NCBI GenBank assembly: GCA_947174365.1
Contig: CAMWIR010000009.1
Location: 1-39,871 of the forward strand
From: an uncultured Ruminococcus sp.
GTDB lineage: Bacteria; Bacillota; Clostridia; Oscillospirales; Ruminococcaceae
Direction: 5' to 3'
DNA: 39,871 nt
The translations under genes were made by a program, and so were the position numbers. Shown piece by piece: positions 26,148 to 33,949 of this stretch. The notes beneath the pieces were generated by a model. That model did not search any database. It was not told the origin of the DNA and was given only the letters and a program-made list of their open reading frames with translations. How positions within the stretch are numbered: position 1 is the first letter of the stretch; each line of letters opens with the position of its first letter.

Positions 26148-27422
26148 ATGAACATACTGATAAAAAACGTCAACACTCTCATAGGCAGCGAAGTACAAAC
26201 AGCCGACATATATGTAAAGGATGAATATATTGCAGGGATAAACGCCGCCCCCGAGGGCTTTATCCCCGATAAGACCATTGACGGCAGCGATAAGCTGGCG
26301 ATTCCGGGACTTGTCAACAGCCATACTCACTCATATATGTCCGTATTCCGCAATCTGGCGGACGACCTTTCCTTTGACGAATGGCTTTTTAAAAGCATTA
26401 TGCCGCGGGAGGACAATATGCGCCCCGAGGAGGCGTATTGGGGGGCTATGCTCTCCTGCATGGAAATGCTCAAAACAGGCACTACCTGCTTTATGAATAT
26501 GCACATATTCCCCGGTATGGACGCTGCCGCCGCCGATAAAATGGGGCTTAAAGCGGTCATGACGAGGGGACTTGTGGGAAGCGACCGAAAGGACGAGGGC
26601 GGGCTTCGCCGTCTGCGTGAGCATATGGAGGAGCGTGACCGGTTTAAGGATAATCCGAGGATAAAATTCAAGCTGGGTCCTCACGCCATTTACACCTGCG
26701 GGCAGGATTATCTGGAATATCTTTTGCAGACCGCAAAGGAAACGGATCAGCAGTTCCATATCCACCTTTCCGAAAGCGCAGGCGAGGTGCAGAACTGCTA
26801 TAAGGAGCATGGGAAATCTCCTGTGGAATATCTTGACGATATGGGATTTTTTGATGTGCCCACCGCCGCAGCCCACTGCGTACACGTTTCCGAGGGGGAT
26901 ATGGACATTATGGCGAAAAGAGGCGTGAGCGTGCTGCATAACCCCAAGAGCAATTTAAAGCTTGCCAACGGCACAGCGCCTGTGCCGAGAATGGTGGAAA
27001 AGGGTATAAATGTTTGCATAGGTACAGACAGCCAGGCCTCCAACAACAACCTTAATATGTTTTCGGATATGAACTTTGCCGCACTTCTGCCAAAGGGGGC
27101 AACCGCCGTGCCTACGGTGTGTGCTGCCCGTGAGGTGCTGAAATTTGCCACGGTGAACGGAGCAAAAGCTTTGGGATTTTCGGACACGGGAGAAATTGCG
27201 GAGGGAAAGAAAGCGGATATCGTTCTTCTTGACCTGCTGCGCCCCGAATTTTATCCGAGAGTAAATTTAACTGCGGCGCTGGTTTATTCCGCCAACGGCA
27301 GCGAGGTGGACACGGTCATGGTGGACGGCAGGATACTGCTGGAGAACGGTCGCCTGACAGAGTTTGACGAGGCGGAGATTTACGCTAAGGTGGAGGAAGC
27401 GGCTAAGCGGTTAAGCTGTTGA
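26148..27422 (+). CDS. mtaD: 5-methylthioadenosine/S-adenosylhomocysteine deaminase family amidohydrolase
   Basis: A cytosolic zinc amidohydrolase that, in characterised relatives, deaminates methylthioadenosine, S-adenosylhomocysteine or adenosine in methionine and purine salvage. The 424 residues carry PGLVNSHTHSYMSVFRNLADD (metal ligands His59 and His61), LHPHAIYTCG-like core, HIHLSE, the metal His in AAHCVH, and the catalytic Asp in CIGTDSQASNNNLNMF. The C-terminal AEGKKADIVLLDL is typical of the superfamily. The open frame extends 39 codons upstream, but AGAGGAGG lies 10 bases before the ATG at 26148, which I take as the start. Substrate preference within this group is not readable from sequence alone. 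Confidence 0.87.
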   Translation: MNILIKNVNTLIGSEVQTADIYVKDEYIAGINAAPEGFIPDKTIDGSDKLAIPGLVNSHTHSYMSVFRNLADDLSFDEWLFKSIMPREDNMRPEEAYWGAMLSCMEMLKTGTTCFMNMHIFPGMDAAAADKMGLKAVMTRGLVGSDRKDEGGLRRLREHMEERDRFKDNPRIKFKLGPHAIYTCGQDYLEYLLQTAKETDQQFHIHLSESAGEVQNCYKEHGKSPVEYLDDMGFFDVPTAAAHCVHVSEGDMDIMAKRGVSVLHNPKSNLKLANGTAPVPRMVEKGINVCIGTDSQASNNNLNMFSDMNFAALLPKGATAVPTVCAAREVLKFATVNGAKALGFSDTGEIAEGKKADIVLLDLLRPEFYPRVNLTAALVYSANGSEVDTVMVDGRILLENGRLTEFDEAEIYAKVEEAAKRLSC

Positions 27423-27472
27423 ACGGAATTAAATTTCCCGAATAATTTCTGTTAAAAATTTACAATTCCCTA

Positions 27473-27541
27473 TTGCAATTATGGAAAAAATAGGTTATAA
27501 TAAATATAAAGGCAAGCTGTTCCCTGCAAAGCAGGGCTTGC
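27473..27541 (+). promoter_or_regulatory. Promoter and leader hairpin of fba
   Basis: TTGCAA (27473-27478), 17 bases, exact TATAAT (27496-27501). Right after the start a stem forms: CCCTGC/GCAGGG (27522-27536, loop AAA) stacked on GCAAG/CTTGC (27512-27516 with 27537-27541), possibly stabilising a heavily expressed mRNA. Confidence 0.72.
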
Positions 27542-27577
27542 AATAGCTTACGCTGTGAAAAATTGGAGGTAATTAAA

Positions 27578-28447
27578 ATGTCAAGACTTGTTTCTGCAAA
27601 GGATATGCTGAACAAAGCAAGAGACGGCAAATATGCTGTCGGTCAGTTCAACATCAACAACTTAGAGTGGACTAAGGCTATACTGCTCACCGCACAGGAG
27701 CAGAAATCTCCTGTTATACTGGGCGTTTCCGAGGGTGCGGGCAAATATATGTGCGGCTACGGCACTGTTGTGGGCATGGTAAACGGTATGCTGGACGCAC
27801 TGGATATTACCGTTCCTGTTGCTCTGCACCTTGACCACGGCTCTTTCGAGGGCGCAAAGGCGTGCATTAACGCAGGCTTCTCGTCCATTATGTTTGACGG
27901 TTCTCATTATCCCATTGACGAGAACATTGCCAAGACCACCGCACTTGTCAACACCTGCGATGTTCTGGGACTTTCTCTGGAGGCTGAGGTTGGCTCTATC
28001 GGCGGCGAAGAGGACGGCGTTGTCGGCATGGGCGAGTGTGCGGACCCCAACGAGTGCAAGGCTGTAGCAGACCTTGGCGTTACCATGCTTGCGGCAGGTA
28101 TCGGAAATATTCACGGCAAATATCCCGAAAACTGGGCAGGTCTGCGCTTTGACGTGCTGGAGTCTATCAAGGCAAAGACAGGCGATATGCCTCTGGTTCT
28201 CCACGGCGGCACGGGCATTCCCGACGATATGATAAAGAAAGCAATTTCCCTGGGCGTTGCCAAGATCAATGTAAACACAGAGTGCCAGCTGGTATTCCAG
28301 GAGGCTACAAGAAAGTACATTGAGGCAGGCAAGGATCAGCAGGGCAAGGGCTTCGACCCCAGAAAGCTTCTCGCACCCGGCTTTGACGCTATCAAGGACA
28401 AGGTTAAGGAGAAGATGGAGATATTCGGCTCTATAGGCAAAGCCTAA
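27578..28447 (+). CDS. fba: Class II fructose-1,6-bisphosphate aldolase
   Basis: The glycolytic and gluconeogenic zinc aldolase that interconverts fructose-1,6-bisphosphate with dihydroxyacetone phosphate and glyceraldehyde-3-phosphate. The 289 residues show the class II signatures HLDHGSFE (Asp86, metal His87), FDGSHYP, the long LEAEVGSIGGEEDG loop, a metal His in GNIHGKYP, and HGGTGIPDD followed by KINVNTECQ for phosphate binding. The length is normal. A frame five codons longer exists, but GGAGG is eight bases before the ATG at 27578. Monocistronic. Alternative specificity for tagatose bisphosphate cannot be excluded but is less likely. Confidence 0.95.
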   Translation: MSRLVSAKDMLNKARDGKYAVGQFNINNLEWTKAILLTAQEQKSPVILGVSEGAGKYMCGYGTVVGMVNGMLDALDITVPVALHLDHGSFEGAKACINAGFSSIMFDGSHYPIDENIAKTTALVNTCDVLGLSLEAEVGSIGGEEDGVVGMGECADPNECKAVADLGVTMLAAGIGNIHGKYPENWAGLRFDVLESIKAKTGDMPLVLHGGTGIPDDMIKKAISLGVAKINVNTECQLVFQEATRKYIEAGKDQQGKGFDPRKLLAPGFDAIKDKVKEKMEIFGSIGKA

Positions 28448-28500
28448 TAGATATTATTGGCAAGGCCTGATAGAGATTATGGGCAAAGCGAAAGACATAG
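28436..28500 (+). repeat. 23-bp tandem repeat, two and a half copies, spanning the fba stop codon
   Basis: GGCAAAGCCTAATAGATAT plus four bases (28436-28458) is followed directly by a near-copy (28459-28481, four differences) and a third partial copy (28482-28500). The first copy encodes the last residues of fba and its stop. Confidence 0.7.
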
Positions 28501-28523
28501 CTTTGTAAATATTCCGTTAATTC

Positions 28524-28560
28524 TGCGGCAGCGGGGGTTTTCCCGACTGCCGCATTTTTT
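28524..28560 (+). terminator. Intrinsic terminator of fba
   Basis: TGCGGCAG (28524-28531) pairs with CTGCCGCA (28547-28554), extended inward by GGG/CCC, followed by six T. The T run ends only 12 bases before the next start codon. Confidence 0.85.
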
Positions 28561-28572
28561 AGGGTGAACTTT

Positions 28573-29298
28573 ATGAACTGTTTTAAAGAAACTGTCGGTT
28601 ATTATTCGGCGCTTGCGGGCATTTCCCCGAAGGACTTTTTTACCTCGGATACTCCGATTTTTGTGCGGAATTCTCTGCTTGACAAGCCGCTGAAGGGCTA
28701 TGGGAAGCCCATTGACATACTTATCTATCACAAAGACGGGAAATATATAATTTCCTATTCCCAAAGGGGCGAGGGGTTTCTGCAAATTTTTAAGGATAAC
28801 GGGATCGGGCAGACAATTTCAGCGAATGGTTTTAAAGTGAAATATTATTATAACGGCACCGGAGTCATGCACGGCGGCAATGCTGTAAGCCTCAGCGAAA
28901 AAGATTACACGGATTATCTTGATTTTTTTAGAGCCTGCAATCCGGGCTGCGGTGAAACCGACTGGCTGTATGGGTATTTTGCGGAGACAGCGAGAAAGGA
29001 GCGCTGCTTTGGGGTATACAGAAACGGCAGGCTTGCCGCTGCCACCGACAGTCCCGATATACCGTTCTGGGAAGAGCATTTCTGCGAAAATAATTTCGCG
29101 GAAATCGGCATAAACACTTTACCCGAATTTCGCAGACAGGGACTTGCCTATGAGGCTTGTGCGGCGCTTGTCAATTCCCTGCTGTCAAAAGGTACTGTAC
29201 CCTTGTGGTCGACTGCTTCGGATAACATTGCTTCCCGCAAATTGGCGGAAAGCCTGGGATTTGCGGAGCTTATGACGGTGACGGAGCTTTCTCTTTAA
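28573..29298 (+). CDS. GNAT-family N-acetyltransferase
   Basis: A 241-residue acetyl-CoA-dependent transferase. The C-terminal half carries the GNAT core: a beta strand NNFAEIGINTLPEF, the acetyl-CoA pyrophosphate loop in RRQGLAYEA, and SDNIASRKLAESLGF, which is typical of the family's last helix. The N-terminal half (about 1-130) is not recognised and could determine the substrate; the layout resembles the GNAT_acetyltran (PF12746) type. A GTG at 28564 is in frame, but AGGGTGA lies just upstream of the ATG at 28573 and overlaps the GTG, so I start at the ATG. It lies directly after the fba terminator with no promoter of its own that I can see, so it may depend on read-through. Substrate unknown. 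Confidence 0.8.
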   Translation: MNCFKETVGYYSALAGISPKDFFTSDTPIFVRNSLLDKPLKGYGKPIDILIYHKDGKYIISYSQRGEGFLQIFKDNGIGQTISANGFKVKYYYNGTGVMHGGNAVSLSEKDYTDYLDFFRACNPGCGETDWLYGYFAETARKERCFGVYRNGRLAAATDSPDIPFWEEHFCENNFAEIGINTLPEFRRQGLAYEACAALVNSLLSKGTVPLWSTASDNIASRKLAESLGFAELMTVTELSL

Positions 29299-29325
29299 AA
29301 GTAAATTAATACAGACCCCCCGCCC

Positions 29326-29396
29326 AATTATGAACAGCCTCTCTCCGCAAAACCGCATTTATTTAGAGCTTTTGCGGCAATTTCTTGTTCATAATT
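29326..29396. repeat. 71-bp nested symmetrical inverted repeat
   Basis: Outer arms AATTATGAACA (29326-29336) and TGTTCATAATT (29386-29396) are perfect over 11 bp. Inner arms CCGCAAAA (29345-29352) and TTTTGCGG (29370-29377) are perfect over 8 bp. The interior loops between them are 8 bases on each side and the apical loop is 17. No T run follows, so it is not a standard terminator. It may be a small mobile-type repeat or a stable RNA fold. Confidence 0.65.
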
Positions 29397-29453
29397 CTAA
29401 TTTGGATCGGTATAAAAGGCAAATTCAGCGATCGCCGAAATAAAGTTTAAAGC

Positions 29454-29482
29454 TTGACAAAGTTATTTTAAAGTGATATAAT
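29454..29482 (+). promoter_or_regulatory. Consensus sigma-A promoter
   Basis: Exact TTGACA (29454-29459), 17 bases, exact TATAAT (29477-29482), about 40 bases before the unknown gene at 29521. Confidence 0.88.
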
Positions 29483-29520
29483 TGTAACAGGAATAAATTT
29501 CCGATTGGAGGAATTTTTGA

Positions 29521-30126
29521 ATGAATACGGAACAGGCCGGCGGCATTAAAAAGGCTCTTTCCATTTATACAGAGGGCTGCCGCAGCATTACTGTGAATAT
29601 GAGCCGCGGTGTGCTTTACGGCATTCTTGCCGACAATGATATTGTAAACAATGCGGACAATGTTGCTGCGGCGGATAATGCTGCTGCAAGCAGCGGAGAT
29701 AACAGCGGCAGCTACACGGGCAGCATTACCGAGCTTTTTGCGGGCAGACCCGACTGTTCGGTCATTGTTATGTCCTCTGCGGGAATGACAGCTGAGCGCA
29801 TGGCAAGGCATTTCGGCTGTATCGGCAAAAATCTTGACGAAGCTTACAAGGCGGGAAAGTTTACCGAGGATGAATATAACGGGCTTAATGTAAGCCTTGA
29901 TGAATATATGGAAAATATCATAAGCAGGAATGAGCAGACGCTGGCGACAAGAGCCGTTATGCAGCAGGAATGGAAGGACAGAATGGCAAACAAAGGCGTA
30001 CAGCCTCTTTCTTTGGAGGAAACCGAGAAAAAACGGGCTGCGGCGGTTGCGGAATACATAAAGACAAACGGAATTGACCGTGAGGCGCTGAAAAAAATGT
30101 CCCGGGAGATTCGTGTTCAGGGCTGA
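29521..30126 (+). CDS. Unknown 201-residue protein
   Basis: Not recognised. The ATG follows TTGGAGGAA, and a consensus promoter lies immediately upstream, so it is a real gene. The protein has a short N-terminal region, an Asn/Asp/Ala/Ser linker (about 43-68), and a helical C-terminal half ending in a charged segment (EETEKKRAAAVAEYIKTNG). There is no signal peptide, membrane helix or Cys motif. Single-gene unit; a terminator follows at 30224, about 100 bases after the stop. Confidence 0.72.
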   Translation: MNTEQAGGIKKALSIYTEGCRSITVNMSRGVLYGILADNDIVNNADNVAAADNAAASSGDNSGSYTGSITELFAGRPDCSVIVMSSAGMTAERMARHFGCIGKNLDEAYKAGKFTEDEYNGLNVSLDEYMENIISRNEQTLATRAVMQQEWKDRMANKGVQPLSLEETEKKRAAAVAEYIKTNGIDREALKKMSREIRVQG

Positions 30127-30223
30127 AAATACTCCCGAGGGTGTTTTCGGATATTATTGTCGAATTATAAACGGGACGGCTCGGGAACAGCAATTTATCT
30201 GATTAGTTTACCGAAATATTACT

Positions 30224-30261
30224 AAAAAATTACGCATTGAATAACAAAGCGTAATTTTTTT
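30224..30261 (+). terminator. Intrinsic terminator, likely bidirectional
   Basis: AAAAAATTACGC (30224-30235) pairs with GCGTAATTTTTT (30249-30260). The T run is part of the stem's 3' end and reaches 30261. Confidence 0.72.
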
Positions 30262-30281
30262 ATATTCTTTATAAATATTTG

Positions 30282-30310
30282 CTGACAAGTCGGATAAAAT
30301 ATGTTATAAT
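30282..30310 (+). promoter_or_regulatory. Promoter of the Nudix gene; gap 30127-30437
   Basis: CTGACA (30282-30287), 17 bases, exact TATAAT (30305-30310). The gap also holds the terminator at 30224, a TGTCGAA 7-mer (30158-30164) probably there by chance, and a small hairpin GCTGC/GCAGC before a GTG at 30378. Confidence 0.72.
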
Positions 30311-30437
30311 TATATAAATATATTAAGCTGACTTTGCTGATGAATCAGCTGCTGTTTGTGCAGCGGAGGAATTTTCTGTGCACGCCGGCATGGCAGCTTT
30401 TCGGGAAATTTTTAGTCAAGGGAGATGTTGTACATAT

Positions 30438-30842
30438 ATGACCTTTGAAAAGTCCTGCGGGGCTATAGTATACCGCAAGCATCACGGGAACACGGAAATA
30501 CTGCTTATAAAGCACATCAACAGCGGTCACTGGTCCTTCCCCAAGGGGCATATGGAGGCGAAGGAAAGCGAGGAGGAGACCGCTCTGCGGGAGGTTAAGG
30601 AGGAAACGGGGATAGACATTCTGCTTGACCCCACTTTCAGGGAGACCGTTACCTATTTTCCCCGCAAGGACACCCGCAAGGAAGTAGTGTATTTCATAGC
30701 CATGGCAAGAAGCTTTGACTGCACTCCCCAGGCGGACGAGATCGCCGAGGTGCGGTGGGTGGACATCTGCCACGCCGCCACACTGCTGACTTACGAGAAC
30801 GACAAGACAATAGTGAGCAAAGTCAAGAGAGCGGTTAAATAA
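30438..30842 (+). CDS. Nudix hydrolase, Ap4A-hydrolase-like
   Basis: A small cytosolic pyrophosphohydrolase. The Nudix box reads GHMEAKESEEETALREVKEETGI, written in parts: G-x5-E, REVKEE and TG, all conserved. The preceding WSFPKGH is typical of bis(5'-nucleosyl)-tetraphosphatase-type members, which hydrolyse diadenosine polyphosphates. From ATG at 30438 the protein is 134 residues and begins MTFEKSCGAIVYR, as family members usually do. The same frame is open from a GTG at 30378 that has a stronger site (GGAGGA, eight bases away), giving 154 residues; that longer start is a real alternative. Substrate is inferred from the family. Confidence 0.88.
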   Translation: MTFEKSCGAIVYRKHHGNTEILLIKHINSGHWSFPKGHMEAKESEEETALREVKEETGIDILLDPTFRETVTYFPRKDTRKEVVYFIAMARSFDCTPQADEIAEVRWVDICHAATLLTYENDKTIVSKVKRAVK

Positions 30843-30931
30843 ATAGAAATGCGTGTCACTGCCGCACATGAGCATATTTGCCGGGAAAAGATCCCCGAGC
30901 CGCAAAGAACGGCGCTCATAAAGAAGTTTTT

Positions 30932-30970
30932 GCCATAGCACTTATGATTTTCAGTCAAAAGTGCTATGGC
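30932..30970. repeat. 12-bp inverted repeat left of the CPBP gene
   Basis: GCCATAGCACTT (30932-30943) and AAGTGCTATGGC (30959-30970) are perfect, with a 15-base loop. T or A runs next to it are short, so termination would be weak. The stretch 30843-30931 shows nothing else. Confidence 0.6.
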
Positions 30971-30977
30971 GTTTCTA

Positions 30978-31006
30978 TTGACATAACAGTTTTTTTGATG
31001 TATAAT
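30978..31006 (+). promoter_or_regulatory. Consensus sigma-A promoter of the CPBP gene
   Basis: Exact TTGACA (30978-30983), 17 bases, exact TATAAT (31001-31006). Confidence 0.88.
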
Positions 31007-31041
31007 ATTAGTGAAATAAATCGGAGTTTACAGGAGAAGTT

Positions 31042-31779
31042 ATGAACAAAAATATCTATTACTATCTTTGTCCTACAATTGCTCAAATTACCATTGTGAG
31101 CTTAATTACATTCATATTAAGAAAAAACGGATATGTATGTGGCTATGATTCAATTTTTGGTATTATACTGATTATAGCAGCAGGAATTTCATCTGCTCTT
31201 TGGGGTTGTGCATTTCAGATAAGGTATAATGGCAAGAACATAAAAACCATTTTTAAGGATTTTTTTCATTTTAAAGCTGACTATAAGTCTTATATGCTTG
31301 TCGTTATATTTATAATCTTAGATTTTTTCGATGTATTGTTTGGTGGTTCATTGCAGATAACAAAAGGCTGTACCGTTTTATTTTTATTTATAAAATCAAT
31401 AGCTTTCGGGGGAATTGAGGAAATAGGCTGGCGATATACATTTCAGCCTTATATTGAAAGGAGATTACCATATTCTGTGGCAGCTATTACTACTTTTATT
31501 TTTTGGGGAGTATGGCATTTTCTGTTTTTTTATATTGATGGCAGTATTTCAGATGTACAGGTATTTCCATTTTTATCTGGCTTACTGACAAATTGTTTTA
31601 TGCTTTCAGCTATTTATAACTATAAACATAATTTATGGCTATGTGTGTTAGCACATTCATTAGTCAATACATTTTCACAAGTTGTTATTGAGGGAAACAT
31701 ATATATCGGATTCTTTGTAAAGTTTATAATAATTTCCTTATCAATATTATTAAGCAGACGAAGCAGATTTGAAAAATAA
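31042..31779 (+). CDS. CPBP-family intramembrane metalloprotease (Abi/CAAX-type)
   Basis: A multi-span membrane protein of 245 residues with the CPBP family motifs: EEIGWR (about 126-131, the EExxxR motif), FWGVWH (about 155-160) and HSLVN (about 212-216). Relatives include eukaryotic CAAX prenyl endopeptidases and bacterial proteins involved in bacteriocin immunity or maturation, but most are uncharacterised. ATG follows AGGAGA. The coding sequence is far more A/T-rich than its neighbours and is bracketed by inverted repeats (30932-30970 and 31816-31853), which suggests acquisition by transfer. There is no bacteriocin gene nearby. Confidence 0.88.
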   Translation: MNKNIYYYLCPTIAQITIVSLITFILRKNGYVCGYDSIFGIILIIAAGISSALWGCAFQIRYNGKNIKTIFKDFFHFKADYKSYMLVVIFIILDFFDVLFGGSLQITKGCTVLFLFIKSIAFGGIEEIGWRYTFQPYIERRLPYSVAAITTFIFWGVWHFLFFYIDGSISDVQVFPFLSGLLTNCFMLSAIYNYKHNLWLCVLAHSLVNTFSQVVIEGNIYIGFFVKFIIISLSILLSRRSRFEK

Positions 31780-31815
31780 ATTCCGATTTATGTGAGTAAC
31801 CGAGCATTAAATAAT

Positions 31816-31853
31816 AAGCCCCGAAGCAGTTATCAATAATTGCTTCGGGGCTT
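31816..31853. terminator. Convergent terminator between the CPBP gene and fucI
   Basis: A perfect 13-bp stem, AAGCCCCGAAGCA (31816-31828) with TGCTTCGGGGCTT (31841-31853) and a 12-base loop. A/T-rich sequence follows on both sides. Confidence 0.8.
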
Positions 31854-31916
31854 AAATTTCTTTATGAGTATCAAACTAAAGCCAAGGGGATAAAAACATA
31901 TCTCAAAAATTTAAGA

Positions 31917-33686
31917 TCAATACATAGCGCCGTATGCCGCACAAGCCCTGTAATCCGCACCCTCGGGGTCAGCTGTGCCGAATGCGCTCCAGGCGTGAGG
32001 ACGGTATATATCCTCGTCGGGAACGTTGTGCATAGCCACGGGTATACGCAGCATGGAGGCGAGGGTGATAAGATCCTTGCCCACATGGCCGTAAACGAAT
32101 GCGCCGTGGTTTGCGCCCCAGTTTGCCATTACCGAGTAAACGTCCTTGAATGCCGCCTTGCTGCTGTCAAGCCTCGGTACGAACCAGGTGGTCGGCCATG
32201 TCCTGTCGGTGCGCATATCGAGAGGCTTGTGTATCTCTTCTGGAAGAACCGCAGTAAAGCCCTCGGCAAGCTGCAATACAGGGCCTATGCCGTCGATTAT
32301 GTTAAGGCGAACCATGGTAACGGGCATTTCCGCCTGCGTTTTGAAGTGGGAGGAATATCCGCCGCCTCTGAAATACCCGAGATTTGCCTGACACCAGTCT
32401 GCGCCGCCAAGAATGCTCTTCCTGTCATCTTCGGTAACGTCCCACCAGGGCTTCATTACGCCCTCGCCCTTGTCGTTCTTTGCAAGGCCTGTGCCGTCAA
32501 GAGCGGCAGCGCCCGAATTTATCAGATGAATAAAGCCGTTTTCGGCAATTCCCGTGGGGCGTATTCCCGTTACACGCTCAACCGCCTCGGGACTCCAGTA
32601 AGTACGCACGTCCGCAAAAACAGAGGCAGTCCCCGTAAGGAGATTTCCGAAAAGCATGGCAGCGCCGTTGAGACCGTCGTTTTCCGTAGCAAGGCACATA
32701 GGACGTTTATTTCCCCGCCAGTCAAAGGTGGTGTTAAGAATAGACTCGGCAAAATCGGCGTTGGGCAGCCAGTCCGTCCACTGCCTCTGACCCTGGAAGC
32801 CGCCGAAAATTGCGTTCCTGCCTCTTGCTTCCTCGTGCCAGCCCATTTCGTCCAGCTTTTCATTTCCAAGCATTATGTCACGGATTATAAGGGTCATCTT
32901 CACACAGAATTCCCACTGCTCTTCCTTGCTCATAACATCGGGATTTCCGGGGTTTGCGCCTTCGTTTATGTCCATGCCCTCGGGGCAGTTTACCTTTGTC
33001 CAGTTCAGGGCCTTTTCATATTCGTCCTTATCGAAAATATTCAGCTTTGTCCTCCGCAAAATCTCCGTCATATCCACCCATTCGGGGCGAATGCCAAGAT
33101 AATGCTGCATAAAGTCCGCATTGCAGTAAGAGCCGCCTATGCCCATGGCAACGCCGCCTATGCCCACATATGCCTTGTTTCTCATAGACCCTGCCGCCAC
33201 AGCGCAGCGGGCAAAGCGGAGAATCTTTTCCTTTACATCCTCGGGGACAGAGGTATCGTCCGCATCCTGAACATCTCTGCCGTAAATGGCAAAGGCGGGC
33301 AGCCCTTTCTGGGCATGGGCAGCCATGACAGCCGCCAGGTACACAGCACCCGGGCGCTCTGTGCCGTTAAAGCCCCATACCGCCTTTATAGTCATGGGGT
33401 TTGTGTCCATAGTTTCCATGCCGTAGCACCAGCAGGGGGTAACCGACAGGGTGGCGCATACGTTCTGTGTGCTGAAAAATTCCTCCGCCTTGTACGCCTC
33501 TGCGCCGCCGCCGATAGTGCAGGGAGCAATGACGCACTCTACAGCCGTTCCGTCGTAATACCGCAGATTTTCCTCGATGAGCTTTTTCGCAGCCTTTGCC
33601 ATGTTCATGGTCTGGGTCTCAAGGGATTCTCTTATGCCGAACTGTCTGCCGTCAATGACGGGTCTTATGCCGATCTTTGGGTTCAT
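31917..33686 (-). CDS. fucI: L-fucose isomerase
   Basis: Converts L-fucose to L-fuculose, the first step of fucose catabolism, in the cytosol; many members also take D-arabinose. The 589 residues match the family length (about 590). It starts [20 protein letters not shown], includes the [16 protein letters not shown] and [16 protein letters not shown] segments and [14 protein letters not shown] with the metal-binding Glu, and ends with [16 protein letters not shown] containing the metal-binding His. AAAAAGGAG precedes the ATG. No fucose permease, kinase or aldolase gene is in the window, which is unusual since these genes are often clustered. It has its own promoter and a shared terminator with the CPBP gene. 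Confidence 0.96.
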   Translation of the reverse strand: MNPKIGIRPVIDGRQFGIRESLETQTMNMAKAAKKLIEENLRYYDGTAVECVIAPCTIGGGAEAYKAEEFFSTQNVCATLSVTPCWCYGMETMDTNPMTIKAVWGFNGTERPGAVYLAAVMAAHAQKGLPAFAIYGRDVQDADDTSVPEDVKEKILRFARCAVAAGSMRNKAYVGIGGVAMGIGGSYCNADFMQHYLGIRPEWVDMTEILRRTKLNIFDKDEYEKALNWTKVNCPEGMDINEGANPGNPDVMSKEEQWEFCVKMTLIIRDIMLGNEKLDEMGWHEEARGRNAIFGGFQGQRQWTDWLPNADFAESILNTTFDWRGNKRPMCLATENDGLNGAAMLFGNLLTGTASVFADVRTYWSPEAVERVTGIRPTGIAENGFIHLINSGAAALDGTGLAKNDKGEGVMKPWWDVTEDDRKSILGGADWCQANLGYFRGGGYSSHFKTQAEMPVTMVRLNIIDGIGPVLQLAEGFTAVLPEEIHKPLDMRTDRTWPTTWFVPRLDSSKAAFKDVYSVMANWGANHGAFVYGHVGKDLITLASMLRIPVAMHNVPDEDIYRPHAWSAFGTADPEGADYRACAAYGAMY

Positions 33687-33753
33687 AAGCTTATACTCCT
33701 TTTTAATTTTTTATTCTCGTTCCTGTGAATTTTTTTGGAAAATATTTTATTAT

Positions 33754-33782
33754 ATTGTAACATATTCCTCGGAAAAAATCAA
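33754..33782 (-). promoter_or_regulatory. Sigma-A promoter of fucI
   Basis: TTGATT (33777-33782), 17 bases, TACAAT (33754-33759) on the minus strand. No obvious catabolite-repression site was recognised near it. Confidence 0.65.
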
Positions 33783-33845
33783 GGGATTTTTGGAATATTT
33801 TTCAATATCTTCCAAAGGCTCCCAAATTTGAAAAATGACATTTTC

Positions 33846-33874
33846 TTGACATTGCAAATGGGGCGTGGTATAAT
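33846..33874 (+). promoter_or_regulatory. Consensus sigma-A promoter of the BspA-type LRR gene
   Basis: Exact TTGACA (33846-33851), 17 bases, exact TATAAT (33869-33874). A palindromic AGCCGATCGGCGGCT lies in the leader (33890-33904). Confidence 0.88.
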
Positions 33875-33949
33875 GAGTTAACAGTTGTCAGCCGATCGGC
33901 GGCTTGTATTTGGGTAATAATAATTTCTTCTTCGGAAAGGAAAAATAAA

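Noticed and set aside
5576-30164. Further Spo0A-box 7-mers (5576-5582 and 30158-30164)
   Set aside because: About five such 7-mers are expected by chance in 40 kb on two strands, and these are not well placed relative to promoters.
31995-33728. 577-codon open frame on the + strand opposite fucI
   Set aside because: It is the shadow of a GC-rich, strongly coding gene; it has no ribosome site and no family resemblance, while fucI is unmistakable.
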